From Symbiodinium natans (lineage: Eukaryota > Sar > Dinophyceae > Suessiales > Symbiodiniaceae), in NCBI GenBank assembly GCA_905221605.1, contig CAJNDS010001303.1:1-24106 (forward strand): a stretch of 24,106 nt of DNA. The letters run 5' to 3'. The translations under genes and the position numbers were made by a program. Below, piece by piece: positions 10,037 through 18,700 of this stretch. Below the pieces are notes generated by a model. The model did no database searches and was not told where the DNA came from. It worked only from the letters and a program-made list of their open reading frames with translations. The stretch's first letter is position 1, and each line of letters begins with the position of its first letter.

Positions 10037-10118
10037 CTTGCTTAGACAATAACATCAGTATTCTATGAGCGTATCTACTAAGATACAAAAGAAACAATGC
10101 TAAGGCAGCTTAAAGCTC
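10037..10118 (-). other. Inferred intron with non-GT donor (82 nt)
   Basis: The large upstream frame stops at 10110-10112 just after the coding-like ...MTMTHAQEL, and the transposase frame opens at 10036 after ...CTAAGCAAG. No GT lies between the conserved NLYYT motif and the stop, so a canonical donor is not available. A cut before GAGCTT (10118) keeps phase 0, giving HAQ joined to VRSIW. A GC donor a little upstream (before GCTCAAG) also keeps phase 0. GC and GA donors are known in dinoflagellates. A recent disabling mutation is the alternative. Confidence 0.6.
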
Positions 10119-13100
10119 TTGAGCATGAGTCATCGTCATCTCCTGCAGCAAGAGATCCGCGAAGGTGTGTGTGTAATACAGATTGCGAGCACGTCGCACA
10201 TGAAGCGAGTCGCCAACTGCACTCACATTGACATACATCGGGCCAGTGCGATCGAAGACCAGTCGGATGTGCTTGTCGATGTGAGTGATAGACGCTGAGA
10301 GCGGCGGCACCACAGTATTCCGCAGTATGCATGCGCTTTCCTGAAGAAGTGCTTCTGCTCGACATTGCGACGACGCAGCGTGATTGTACAGTGCCAGCAC
10401 AACCTTTACTTGCTTGCTTCCTGAAGGAATGAACTGACGTTCGAAGCGATGATGTTTGGTGATATGGGTTCTCAGGGATGAAAGTCGGCTAAACGATCGA
10501 AAGGGACAGAAGGGACATGTTCGTCTTCCGTTGTTTGTTTTCGCGCGAGCTGCCAGATTGCTGCTTACCTCTTTGACTTCTGTCTCCAGACAATGTAAAA
10601 TATTGTCCGACACAAATGGGCGGTCTTCGGAGTCAAACTCGATCCTCGATGGGGACAAGGAAAACAGTGTGTTTCCTTCGTCGTCCGATGTGTCCGACGT
10701 CGCACCGGCCTGCATGTCTAAGAGCAGCAAGGCTTCTGCAGGGATGTCTTCATTGCATCGTCTTGGCCAGTAACACACAATAGTTCGAGCGTCCACAGCC
10801 GAACCGAAGGCTTCGTGGAAAGAGCTCCGAGAAAGTCGGAAGCCACGTCGGCCGTCACGAACTGTGATCGCTGTCTCGTCTGAAGCCATATCAACTGCGA
10901 CACAATGCGGAGCTCCGGCGCCTTCAAAATGAAGCAGAAATGCACTGACTCCTTTGGGCGGCAGACCCAGGCTGCAGGCGAGATCAACTTGATAAAGCTT
11001 GCTGGCGCTGCGATAGCATCTGAAGCCTGCGTCTTCCGCCTCAGTGTTTTCCGCGACTTCGCTATTTTGAAGAGACGCTGCAATGACAGCTCGCAGCAGA
11101 GGTGTCGTATGCCAAAGAGCACATGGTATGCAATTGCCTCGACGAAGACATACATCCGGAAGAGATTCTAACGCAGGAACTTCTTCTGACGCGCGCTGTA
11201 TCGCGGACAAAAAATCCAGGGGTTTCTTCTCCACGATCTTCACTTTGAAGCCTGTTTGTTGTTCGATAATGCTTTCACTCGAGGCACAAAACTTCTGGAT
11301 GTCTGCAGTCCATGCTCTCGATATTCTAAGGCCATCGAAATGCAAGGACAGGTGTGCCGGCTTTGGATCCACGACGAGGACGTGCTCTGACCAGCACTGA
11401 AGAATTCGATCTTCCACCGCGTGCCACAACAAAGAAAAAATTGTCGCCGAAGGAAAATTCTTGCCCTTCTGATCCTTCAAGCTCATGTAGTCCTCGTGAA
11501 GAATGTTACATGCAACCCAGCGCAAGTATAATGAAATTCTCTGCAGCTTCCTGACATCCTCATTTTCTTTTAGATCTTCTGATGGCGTTCCACCATTCAG
11601 AATAGCGTTCAGCACATCTTTTCCTTTTGATCGAGATAACTGCAGCCTCTGAATGAAGTCATCGCGCCTGTGAGCAAGTTCCTCGAGAACCTCGCCCAGG
11701 TCTTTCGGTAAAGCTGGCTCCGGCTTCATCTTCTCCAGCAACTGGTACGTAAGCGAGAAACAGCAGTTTTGTATGTCTAAATCTGCAGAGTGTGTCTCTA
11801 GAACATGCATCTGGAGTCTGCGGGACATAGCCTGCGCGCTACCCAGTCCAGCGTACCGACGAGGCGTCACCGTGTAGGCTGGCTTATCAGGATAATGATA
11901 GGTGATCTGTTTTGACAGAACGCCTTTCACTCTGAGTCGCCTTCCCGGGCTGCGTGCACAACCACTTGCATCACTGCCATCAAGCAAGCACTTAATGCTT
12001 TTTTCGTGAGCCTGTAATTTCTGCAGCGCGCTGGAATGTTTTCGTGTGACAGCCTCTTGCTCAGCTACCGGCCTTCCTTTCTTGGACTCGCCCGCTGCAG
12101 TCTTGGACATGACCTTGTGGTACTCGAGCAAACAAAGAGAGTTCTTCTTCCGACTCGAGTGCGTGACTGCATACTGTCGCAAGCTCTGCATGTCGTGCTC
12201 TTCCTCGAATACCATCCTCACGTTGCCTGCATCGGCCTCAGGCAAGATTTCCCGGAACGTCTTTTCGAAGGTCATGAAAGGAATGAAAGCACCGGGCTTC
12301 ACTTTGCTTGTCTTGTGCTTAACAATTCCAGCACGCATCACGCATTTGTTTTCCATCTCGTCCCACAAGTTTTCTTTTGACAGATTAGGGGTTTTTGCCT
12401 GCTTCAAGGCCAGCTTCTTGAACTCGTGAAAGGTGAGCAGCTCCGTCGTTGTGGAAAGCAATGTTTCGAATATGAAAAGCCGAAGTGTCTCCCACTCATT
12501 GACTTTGTTTTCTCTGTCGTTCTGACTGGCTTTGTCACCCTCGAGTACGGCAGCAATACCATCGCCCTCTTCGAGCTGGCGTTGACGGACGGTGAGGCCA
12601 CATGCCATCCGCATGACATCTTCCGTCAAGTACGAATCTCCACCATTGCAGTAAGCTTCGATGAGCTGGTAGCAATCGTCCCTGGTGTGATTGCGCTCAA
12701 AGGCCCACTGCAAGCGCAGACCTGCGATTGAGGCCTGAGATGTAAGCATAAATTTGTTGAGGCTAGGGTCTGCAGCAAAAATCCCGTCCAGCTCGTGATC
12801 GTTGTAGTTCAGCAGAAATTTTGGATGCACGAAGCGCGCTTTCCCTTTCCAGATGAACGCGCGTCTAAATAAGGAATGGAAGTTGGCCAGACTAACTCCT
12901 GCAAAATGCATCATGCGATTAAGCTCCAGACGCTTCCAACCAATAACGTGGAACATGCGGGTAGTATACCCGTACGGCTTGCGTCCCATAATGCCATCAG
13001 CAGACATCGTCTTCTTGTAGAGGTCGGTATGCAACTTCTTGCTACTCTCGGGAGCCTCTTGACCCGTCAGTATAAAACAACGGGCGAAAGATTCCACTTG

Positions 13101-15281
13101 CTTGCGAAGCTCCTCGTCCAGATGCCACACGTTCGGATCAAAAAAACAGTGGTGCTGCTTGTACATTTCCGACAAGTGCAAGGAGTATAAGCTTTGACCG
13201 ACACCACCAGGTGAAATCCCTATGAAACACCTGTCGACGTTCAAGCCTCGTTTCGCTAATGCCAGTGCACTTTGAAAGCATTCGAAAACATCACAATTGC
13301 ACCAAAAAGTCTGCTGGTAGAAGCGTTGCAGACGCTCTACATTGTGCTCCAGCACGACGTCCAGCAAGGCGTGCGGTATGTGCACGTAGCAGTTGTTTTC
13401 CGCGCTTTTCTTGACGACCTCGATAGGGTGTTCTGAATCAGGTGAATCGTACTTGAAACAAACGTCGTCAAAGCAAACAGCAGGCTCCCTTTGATCTTCA
13501 CTTTCACACCATTCAACAATAAGTGATACCATGCGAGTCTGCATAAGCTCGCTTCTGAGGAAGCAACACATCTTGAAGCTGTTGTCCGCGAAATTGCTAG
13601 TCCACGACTCCTGGTCGGGATTCTGGTCTGGGAAAACTGGACGGTCGTCGGCTCCTGAATCGAGGCGTTCAAGTTGTGCGCTTTTGATTTGGCATCTTGC
13701 TGCATGTCTGCAGGCATCCAGAAATGCTGCTTCGTCAACGAAATTCTGCTTGTCACTCATGATCGCAGCGGCAATAGCATCCGGTTGTCTTTTGACGTTG
13801 TCTTTCATCCTTTTGAAGATACCTTCCAGAGTTGTGAAAAACACGAGGACTCGATGAAGCACTGCCTCAGGAGGAATGCCGCCAAACGGCACAAATGAGC
13901 CATCGTCATTGTAAATATACAAGAAGCCTCTGTGAACTCGCAGATGTCTTTCGCCCTCGACCATCCAAAGTATTGTTGCAGCGTCTGCAAGTAAAAGCTT
14001 GCCCGACAAGTTTCTGTCGACCATGTAAGAAGCAACCAGAATAAGTCGCTGCAACTCAACGCTGGTATCCGGATAGGCTACCTTCAATTGCAAGAGAGAA
14101 TCCTGCGTTTTCTTGCGAATGTCATGCCGTGTGTTTCTGACATCCCGAGGGTACGTGTCCAGCACAGTAGCTATGCAGTCGGCCGAGTCTCTGAAGATCT
14201 TCGAGAAACGCTGCAGGTGACTGTCAGCTCCCGGCAAAAGACGCCTTTTCTTGGCACTGTGAGGCACCTCATCGTCTGCATTGTCTAAGAGCTTGCTCAA
14301 CACCACCGCAGCGTCGTCGGAAAGTGGATCGCCTGGACTCTCATGTGGAAGAACAACTGTGAAGGGCAGTGTGGGTTCTGGTTCTTCCGTTTGCTGCTGC
14401 TGATTTGCGTTGGTATCGCGACTCTTTTGTAGTGCTTTGGAGAGCAAGAGATCACGTCTGATGCTCATAAGCTTTGTCACCGACTCCTGCATGTCTGGCA
14501 CGTCGTCGATGAAACCTAGCGGAAGGTAGTTCGGATGTATGCACACAACGAGCATCCTTGCAACCTTGATCTCGTAATACTTCTCCAAGATCCACTTGTA
14601 CACGTTCAGCTGCAGGCGATAGTGCTCTCCCTGACAATCAGGGACAGTATCAAGCGGGCTTTTCATGAAATGTCCATAGCTGTTGTATTTCTCCCTCAAC
14701 TTCGAGCTGCGCTTCCAGTCCACTAGAACGAACTCGCCCCTATCCGGGAATCGCAAGACAAGGTCGATTGATCCTGCCAGATCTTCTTCTGGCGCATGAA
14801 TGCACCACTCTGTTCTGTATGCTTGGACATCACCGATCGTTCCAAGTACACGAATGGCTGCATGAAGCTCACCCTCCATGGGTCCTGGCATGATCTGATA
14901 GCCGTTCAGAAGGTTTTCCAACATCGCGTGCATCCAAGTGCCAGCGTTTGCAGCATGGTCTCTCTGAACTTGCCACAAGTCCACGATCTCGCTGTCGTGC
15001 AGCATGAAACTGGACATAAGCTCTTCCCAATTGGCAAGATCAGCTCGACTTCTCTTGAAAAGATCACAAACGACTTTCAGATCCGGTTGGTCTTGTGTGA
15101 GTTCGTGGACAAGGTCCGCTTGATAAAAGCAATCTTCTCCGGCAAGCATGGAAGCAATAAGCTTGAAATTGACGTCGTTGGCCACATACTCTTCCCTGGG
15201 CCATCGCGCTCCGGCCTTCATCTTCACTATCGCATCAGATGAGTCGAACTCCTGAGAATATTCATGTAGCAGTCCAGTGAC
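10119..15281 (-). CDS. Giant multidomain replicase/peptidase/zinc-finger exon (element protein)
   Basis: Uninterrupted exon of about 1,721 codons. The numbering here starts at the Met at 15227. Domains: (1) PD-(D/E)XK nuclease of RecB/Cas4 type, with H100, D155 in AGSIDLVL, D170-W-K172 in LVDWKRS, and Q206/Y210 in QLNVY. (2) SF3-helicase-like ATPase: Walker A-like ISPGGVGQSL at 671-680 with Gln678 in place of Lys, CFILTGQEAPE near 717-727, a sensor-like WKRLELN ending at N770, and LFRRAF at 786-791. (3) Polymerase-palm-like motifs: ADLDIQN at 1148-1154, KGKDVLNAILNGG at 1201-1213, LHFDGLRI at 1295-1302. The layout recalls TVpol-type helicase-polymerase fusions of transpoviron-like elements. 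(4) Papain-like peptidase-like region: C1366 in GNCIPCALW, H1441 in PHCVAVD, D1458 in VRDG. (5) C2H2 finger C1571-x2-C1574-x13-H1588-x3-H1592. (6) A conserved-looking linker at 1600-1705 leading into the DDE exon. The Met at 15227 is unlikely to be the real start, because coding continues upstream to 15281. Confidence 0.85.
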
Positions 15282-15370
15282 CTCAGCTCGTACACTATTG
15301 CAAAACTACATTACCTTCGTTGCGTGATATTTTTGTTACATTTACATGTGCTAATCTACAGCCCGGGGAC
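15282..15370 (-). other. Inferred GT-AG intron (89 nt)
   Basis: On the minus strand the donor is GTCCCC after GGA TGC AGT, and the acceptor is GCTGAG before GTC ACT GGA. Splicing joins ...AIGCS to VTGLLHEYSQEF in phase 0. This creates the 'SVTGLL...Y...FD' segment that precedes the catalytic core in related PD-(D/E)XK proteins, as I recall the family. Reading through instead gives CSVPGL then a stop. Confidence 0.75.
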
Positions 15371-15602
15371 ACTGCATCCGATAGCGGAGTCGTTGCAGAA
15401 ATACTTGTGACCGTCTGGCTCGAAGCGCAAAGCTTTATCATGTTGATGTGGATTGATGGTGGATAAATCAGTTCGCGCTTGTAAAAAAAAGGTTGTGGCT
15501 GTCCCAGGGTCTGATGGCATGTGAAACACAGGCGTGATCGGATCGCGACAAAGAACTGCTCCGACTATGCGTCCCATGAGACCAGTCCATCCTCCTTCAA
15601 GA
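15371..15602 (-). CDS. Exon completing the nuclease N-terminus
   Basis: About 77 codons from GGWTGLMGRIVGAVLC through ALRFEPDGHKYFCND to GCS. The F-x3-GHKYF pattern followed by SVTGLL is the usual lead-in to RecB/Cas4-like nuclease domains that specify a 'target H-x-Y' strand. The exon opens after a TTATAG acceptor at 15603-15604 and ends at the GT donor at 15370. It contains an internal ATG (15577) that could be a translation start if the upstream exons belong to a separate gene. I favour a continuous gene because the exon is preceded by another in-phase exon. Confidence 0.65.
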
Positions 15603-15641
15603 CTATAATTAAACTAATAAGCGAAGGCGACAGTATACAAC
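15603..15641 (-). other. Inferred short GT-AG intron (39 nt)
   Basis: Donor GTTGTA after TTC GTT GC, acceptor AATTATAG. Removal joins ...NTFVA to LEGGWTGLM in frame (phase 2 plus 1). Unspliced, the upstream frame hits TAG within the gap. Confidence 0.5.
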
Positions 15642-15787
15642 GCAACGAATGTGTTAAGACAATCTGGATCATTGCAACACTGTCCTTCTCCGTAAACAGA
15701 AGCTTCAACGTCCATCGCCAGGCTCTCCGCATCGTCCGACGCACCCCCAAGGAAGTCATCTGCTAAGGCTTCCGCCGCCAAGGCATC
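15642..15787 (-). CDS. Candidate small exon, acidic linker
   Basis: About 48 codons: DALAAEALADDFLGGASD, then ESLAMDVEASVYGEGQCC and NDPDCLNTFVA. It begins after a CACACGCAG acceptor at 15788-15789. The composition is acidic and Ala-rich with a small Cys cluster, consistent with a linker. The frame is continuous with the next exon through a 39-nt intron and in phase with the preceding exon if GTTGAT at 15916 is the donor. No family is recognised. Confidence 0.45.
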
Positions 15788-15898
15788 CTGCGTGTGTTTT
15801 TTTATTCAACAGCATGAATACTCGCGGCTAGTTCACATTGTTGTTGTTTTTTTTATGCTTGTTTGCTAAAGAATGAACAAAACATAAACTGTTTTAAG

Positions 15899-17512
15899 TT
15901 AAGACGAAGCATCAACATGATCATTGCCGTATTGCTTGGAACGTCGTTCTTGCTCTATGGCCAAGAATAAATGCAGACGCAGGGCAAAGCTCAATGCAAT
16001 GCTTTGCCATTCCAGTGAGTTCCCGAACTCTGCTGGATGTGGCAAACCTTCAAGAACTCTGAGTCGGCAAGAATCGAGCTTGCAAAGTTCATGCAGAAAA
16101 TGAAACAGGATAGTATTCTTGTCTTGTGCCAAGAATGCTATGATGTTTCGAGCCCTGTACATCACCTGCTCCCATTGGCGCTTGCCCACACGCAGTCTTT
16201 CCTGTGGATCAGGGAGCAAGTCGACAGCTGATGGCATGCGGTCAAACAACGCAGTGTTCTGCCTGAATATCTTGGCAACCACGCCCACGTGCTTCAAGTC
16301 AGACCATTCGGTCCAGGCATTTGTTTTGTAATAGGCGGCTGCGTTCACGTACGGCAAGTTCTGACTGCTGCCACCAACGAAGTCCATCAACTGACTTGGA
16401 CAGTTAGGACACCTTCTCGCAGGTGAATGCTGCACGTGACCCTGGCATATCCAGGTCATGCATAAAGGACACACTGCCCAGCGGGGCCTGTTGAGATTGT
16501 ATTCTCTTCGACACATTGCACATTGAATCTGTGCATGCAGCTGAACCATAGAGGGCAAAGGTTTAAAAGTTGCAGCTGCGTGAGTTGTCGGAGAGGATGC
16601 GGAAATCCACACAAACAGTTGGGCCAAGGGCGACACGCTGTCCTCGTGTCCATCCAACAGTCGAGCACGAGAAACTCCGACGTTGTCTATGGACAGTTCC
16701 AACATGCGCTGATGCCAGATCACACTAAATTTATGTGGACGATTCGGCTGAATTTCAGCACGTCGCCCAGCGTGTGGGACTGGAGGCTGGCTGTTCATAC
16801 TTGCGGAAACAGTACAGTTGTCCTGAAACACATTGTCAATGCGAAAGAAAGCGGCGGGTCTGATCACTCGCCATTGTCGGACGCCTATATACAAGCCCTT
16901 GATGTTCGCTGGCAGTGTGATTTCAAAGCTTGCGCAACCCATCAACGGCCCGTCTGACTGAAAGCTGAAGAAATTGCTGTTCGCTTGAAACTGAGGAACG
17001 TTTTCATAGTTCCACTCCAAAAGAAATCTTTCTGGAAAGTCGTGTAGCATAGCCAGTTGACGCAGATTGAAAGTTACCATTCCTGCCGCAGTATATGCTC
17101 TTCTCATGGCACGCAGCTTCGCCGGATCGTCGAACTCTGGGACGTTCATGGAGATCGTTTTGTTGCGCCAGTACGTTACACTTCTCACAGCCATGAACAA
17201 GTGCTTGCATGTCGCTGCAAGTGATCTCGAGTAGTCATAAGAGAAGAACATGCCTGGCAACATGCTGAGTATGTCGTCGTGGAAACTGCCTCCATGGTAA
17301 TCTTCTTGTTGCTGAAACGAGCGCGATCTCCTCCATCGTGATGTCCTCAAGTTAGCCACTTGAAAAGCTTGTTGGCTTGTTTTTGACAAAGAATAACCGT
17401 TAGAACATGTACACTCAAAGCTGCCTTGTTTGTGTAGCATCATTGACACTGGTCGTACACGCAAGCGACGCTGACACGCTGTTGCGCCGTGACCACCTGC
17501 ATGTGCATGCAA
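15899..17512 (-). CDS. F-box-like / Cys-rich zinc-binding protein segment (537 aa open frame)
   Basis: Long stop-free frame. Residues 76-120 resemble an F-box: DILSMLPGMFF, then a SLAATCKHLF core and TYWRN. The middle (about 170-320) is rich in beta-strand-like hydrophobic stretches (KFSVIWHQRMLELSIDN) and may be a B30.2/concanavalin-like domain; this is a weak call. Residues 331-371 form a Cys/His cluster: C331-x2-C334, C348-x2-C351, C356, H359, H362, C368-x2-C371, fitting a RING- or IBR-like double zinc site. The C-terminal ~160 residues are helical and unassigned. F-box plus RING-like features suggest ubiquitin-ligase coupling, but this is inference. The stop at 15899 may be intronic: a phase-0 GTTGAT donor at 15916 would join ...YGNDH to the exon at 15787 (129-nt intron). 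The start is uncertain; a CACATGCAG acceptor lies near the left end, so the first ~10 residues may be intron. Confidence 0.65.
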   Translation of the reverse strand: MHAHAGGHGATACQRRLRVRPVSMMLHKQGSFECTCSNGYSLSKTSQQAFQVANLRTSRWRRSRSFQQQEDYHGGSFHDDILSMLPGMFFSYDYSRSLAATCKHLFMAVRSVTYWRNKTISMNVPEFDDPAKLRAMRRAYTAAGMVTFNLRQLAMLHDFPERFLLEWNYENVPQFQANSNFFSFQSDGPLMGCASFEITLPANIKGLYIGVRQWRVIRPAAFFRIDNVFQDNCTVSASMNSQPPVPHAGRRAEIQPNRPHKFSVIWHQRMLELSIDNVGVSRARLLDGHEDSVSPLAQLFVWISASSPTTHAAATFKPLPSMVQLHAQIQCAMCRREYNLNRPRWAVCPLCMTWICQGHVQHSPARRCPNCPSQLMDFVGGSSQNLPYVNAAAYYKTNAWTEWSDLKHVGVVAKIFRQNTALFDRMPSAVDLLPDPQERLRVGKRQWEQVMYRARNIIAFLAQDKNTILFHFLHELCKLDSCRLRVLEGLPHPAEFGNSLEWQSIALSFALRLHLFLAIEQERRSKQYGNDHVDASS

Positions 17513-17592
17513 CCATATGTCTCACAGCAACTTGTATTTAAAACAACACTGTAGCGAACAACGACTTCAGTTTGATGTCGCGACGGATTCTA

Positions 17593-17710
17593 CCTGCGTG
17601 AAGCTATGGAGGCACGCCTGCGTACGTTGAGCTTCTCAGTTTCCGGCGAAGAAGACGCAGCAGTCTCGTCGTCAAAGCACCTCGCAGCGGACACAGCATC
17701 GAGCACGGTA
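17593..17710 (-). CDS. Candidate exon, Ser/Arg-rich linker
   Basis: Open frame VLDAVSAARCFDDETAASS followed by SPETEKLNVRRRASIAS, ending in a stop at 17590. It has the look of a disordered linker and lies between two better-supported exons. Its junctions are unresolved: the same stretch is open in a second frame. Confidence 0.3.
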
Positions 17711-17713
17711 TGT

Positions 17714-17992
17714 TTAACTTGCCTCTGAAGAGTCACACTGCCTTTGCCTGGTGGAGTAGATGTACTCCTTCAGCATGTTCCGGGCATCGTCCACATTGTC
17801 CGACCAGAAAATCCATTTGAGCTCGGGGTAGTACAACAAAACACCCGGAACCTGCCCGCGAAATCCCATCGTTTCCAGAAGTGGATGCTGCGAGAGAAGT
17901 TCGCGCTCAGTAAGGCAATTGGACTGCGCACGACTGTGGAACTCAAATTCCACACTCGCGCTATCCGCTCGTCTACGCACGACTGAATGCAA
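17714..17992 (-). CDS. Candidate exon with GFRGQVPGVLLYYPELKW motif
   Basis: About 90 codons with a compact hydrophobic pattern (PLLETMGFRG, GVLLYYPELKWIFWSD, DDARNMLKEYIY) that looks like a folded domain. The upstream end overlaps the next candidate exon in a different frame, so a splice or an unusual junction lies near 17955-17975. No family is recognised. It is on the same strand and closely spaced with the other exons, which supports membership in the same transcript. Confidence 0.5.
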   Translation of the reverse strand: MHSVVRRRADSASVEFEFHSRAQSNCLTERELLSQHPLLETMGFRGQVPGVLLYYPELKWIFWSDNVDDARNMLKEYIYSTRQRQCDSSEAS

Positions 17993-18080
17993 ACCGTTTC
18001 GCCACGCTCATCTCCAGGTGTGCTGCCGAATCCATTGGAGTGAACCGCTTCGGGATCTTATAGTTCGGAACATCCATGAC
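17976..18080 (-). CDS. Candidate exon VMDVPNYKIPKRFTPM
   Basis: Frame VMDVPNYKIPKRFTPM, then DSAAHLEMSVAKRFAFSR, opening after a CACGTCAG acceptor. It lies one frame away from the zinc-ribbon exon before it. The only close GT-AG gap between them (GTAACG...TCAG) is 19 nt, so this piece may instead be intron. Low confidence. Confidence 0.3.
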
Positions 18081-18099
18081 CTGACGTGACACACGTTAC

Positions 18100-18213
18100 A
18101 TGCAAGATTTTATGGGCGCGTTCAGCGCCGCATAAGTTGCACTTGGCGGCTTTGCCTTCTTCGGTGGCGAGAAACTTTTTGTCGATGTCGCAGATCTTGC
18201 ATTGTCCTTCTTG
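18100..18213 (-). CDS. Candidate zinc-ribbon exon (CKIC...CNLC)
   Basis: Frame QEGQCKICDIDKKFLATEEG, then AKCNLCGAERAHKILH. Two CxxC pairs 16 residues apart make a typical zinc ribbon or treble-clef-like structural site. It begins after a GTGCTGCAG acceptor and ends before GTAACG. A 76-nt GT-AG intron (18214-18289) joins it in phase 0 to the exon at 18290-18358 (SLLD joined to QEGQCKIC). Confidence 0.5.
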
Positions 18214-18289
18214 CTGCAGCACGTGTCGAAGTAAATATACTGAATGACATGTTACAAATTGCGTTCGCAGCCTGCGTTGGTGACGTTAC
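18214..18289 (-). other. Inferred GT-AG intron (76 nt)
   Basis: Donor GTAACG after CTT CTC GAT, acceptor CTGCAG before CAA GAA GGA. Phase 0 is preserved and the zinc-ribbon frame follows. The same GTAACG donor-like word occurs at 18099. Confidence 0.5.
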
Positions 18290-18358
18290 ATCGAGAAGAC
18301 TGTGCATGTTCCTGCAGATATCGAGCAGACGCCATTGAGCTTCGTCCAAGGTACACAT
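18290..18358 (-). CDS. Candidate small exon CTLDEAQWRLLDICRN
   Basis: About 23 codons: MCTLDEAQWRLLDICRNMHS then LLD, with an amphipathic helical pattern. It follows a CCATAAG acceptor and ends at a GTAACG donor. Confidence 0.4.
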
Positions 18359-18501
18359 CTTATGGACAAGAAGATAACTATACAGAGATCATGTTCCGAC
18401 TGAGCATCAGAGACCTGATTGCTAGTCGCCGGTGTCGCAGACGAATCCTCAGAGAAATAGGCCTGCGATGCACAGAATGTTGCTGCGAGTACATGCTTTC
18501 A

Positions 18502-18649
18502 GTACAAAAAAAAAGCGCTGCGAGTTCTGGCCTCCATAAAGCCGGGAATCTCGAAAACATCACGCAGAGTGTGCGGTCGCCTCACGTTTCCTTGTATCTC
18601 GCCGCCAGAGGAAATCAGGTCCCGATGAAGCATTTCCTTCATCCACCGC
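18502..18649 (-). CDS. Candidate exon RRWMKEMLHRDLISSGGE
   Basis: Frame RWMKEMLHRDLISSGGEIQG, then RRPHTLRDVFEIPGFMEART, opening after a GGAATCAG acceptor at 18650-18651. A 51-nt GT-AG intron (18650-18700, donor GTCGAC) joins it in frame to the preceding exon (LLDVPQ joined to RWMKEM). It encodes charged helices and no known family. The downstream boundary is unresolved. Confidence 0.45.
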
Positions 18650-18700
18650 CTGATTCCAGCTGGTTAGAGTGTGGACACGGCCTGTTGTCTAGGCGTCGAC

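Noticed and set aside
11083-11400. Various 100-150-codon plus-strand frames across 10.4-15.2 kb
   Set aside because: All are antisense shadows of the 1,721-codon exon, whose domain motifs fix the true strand.
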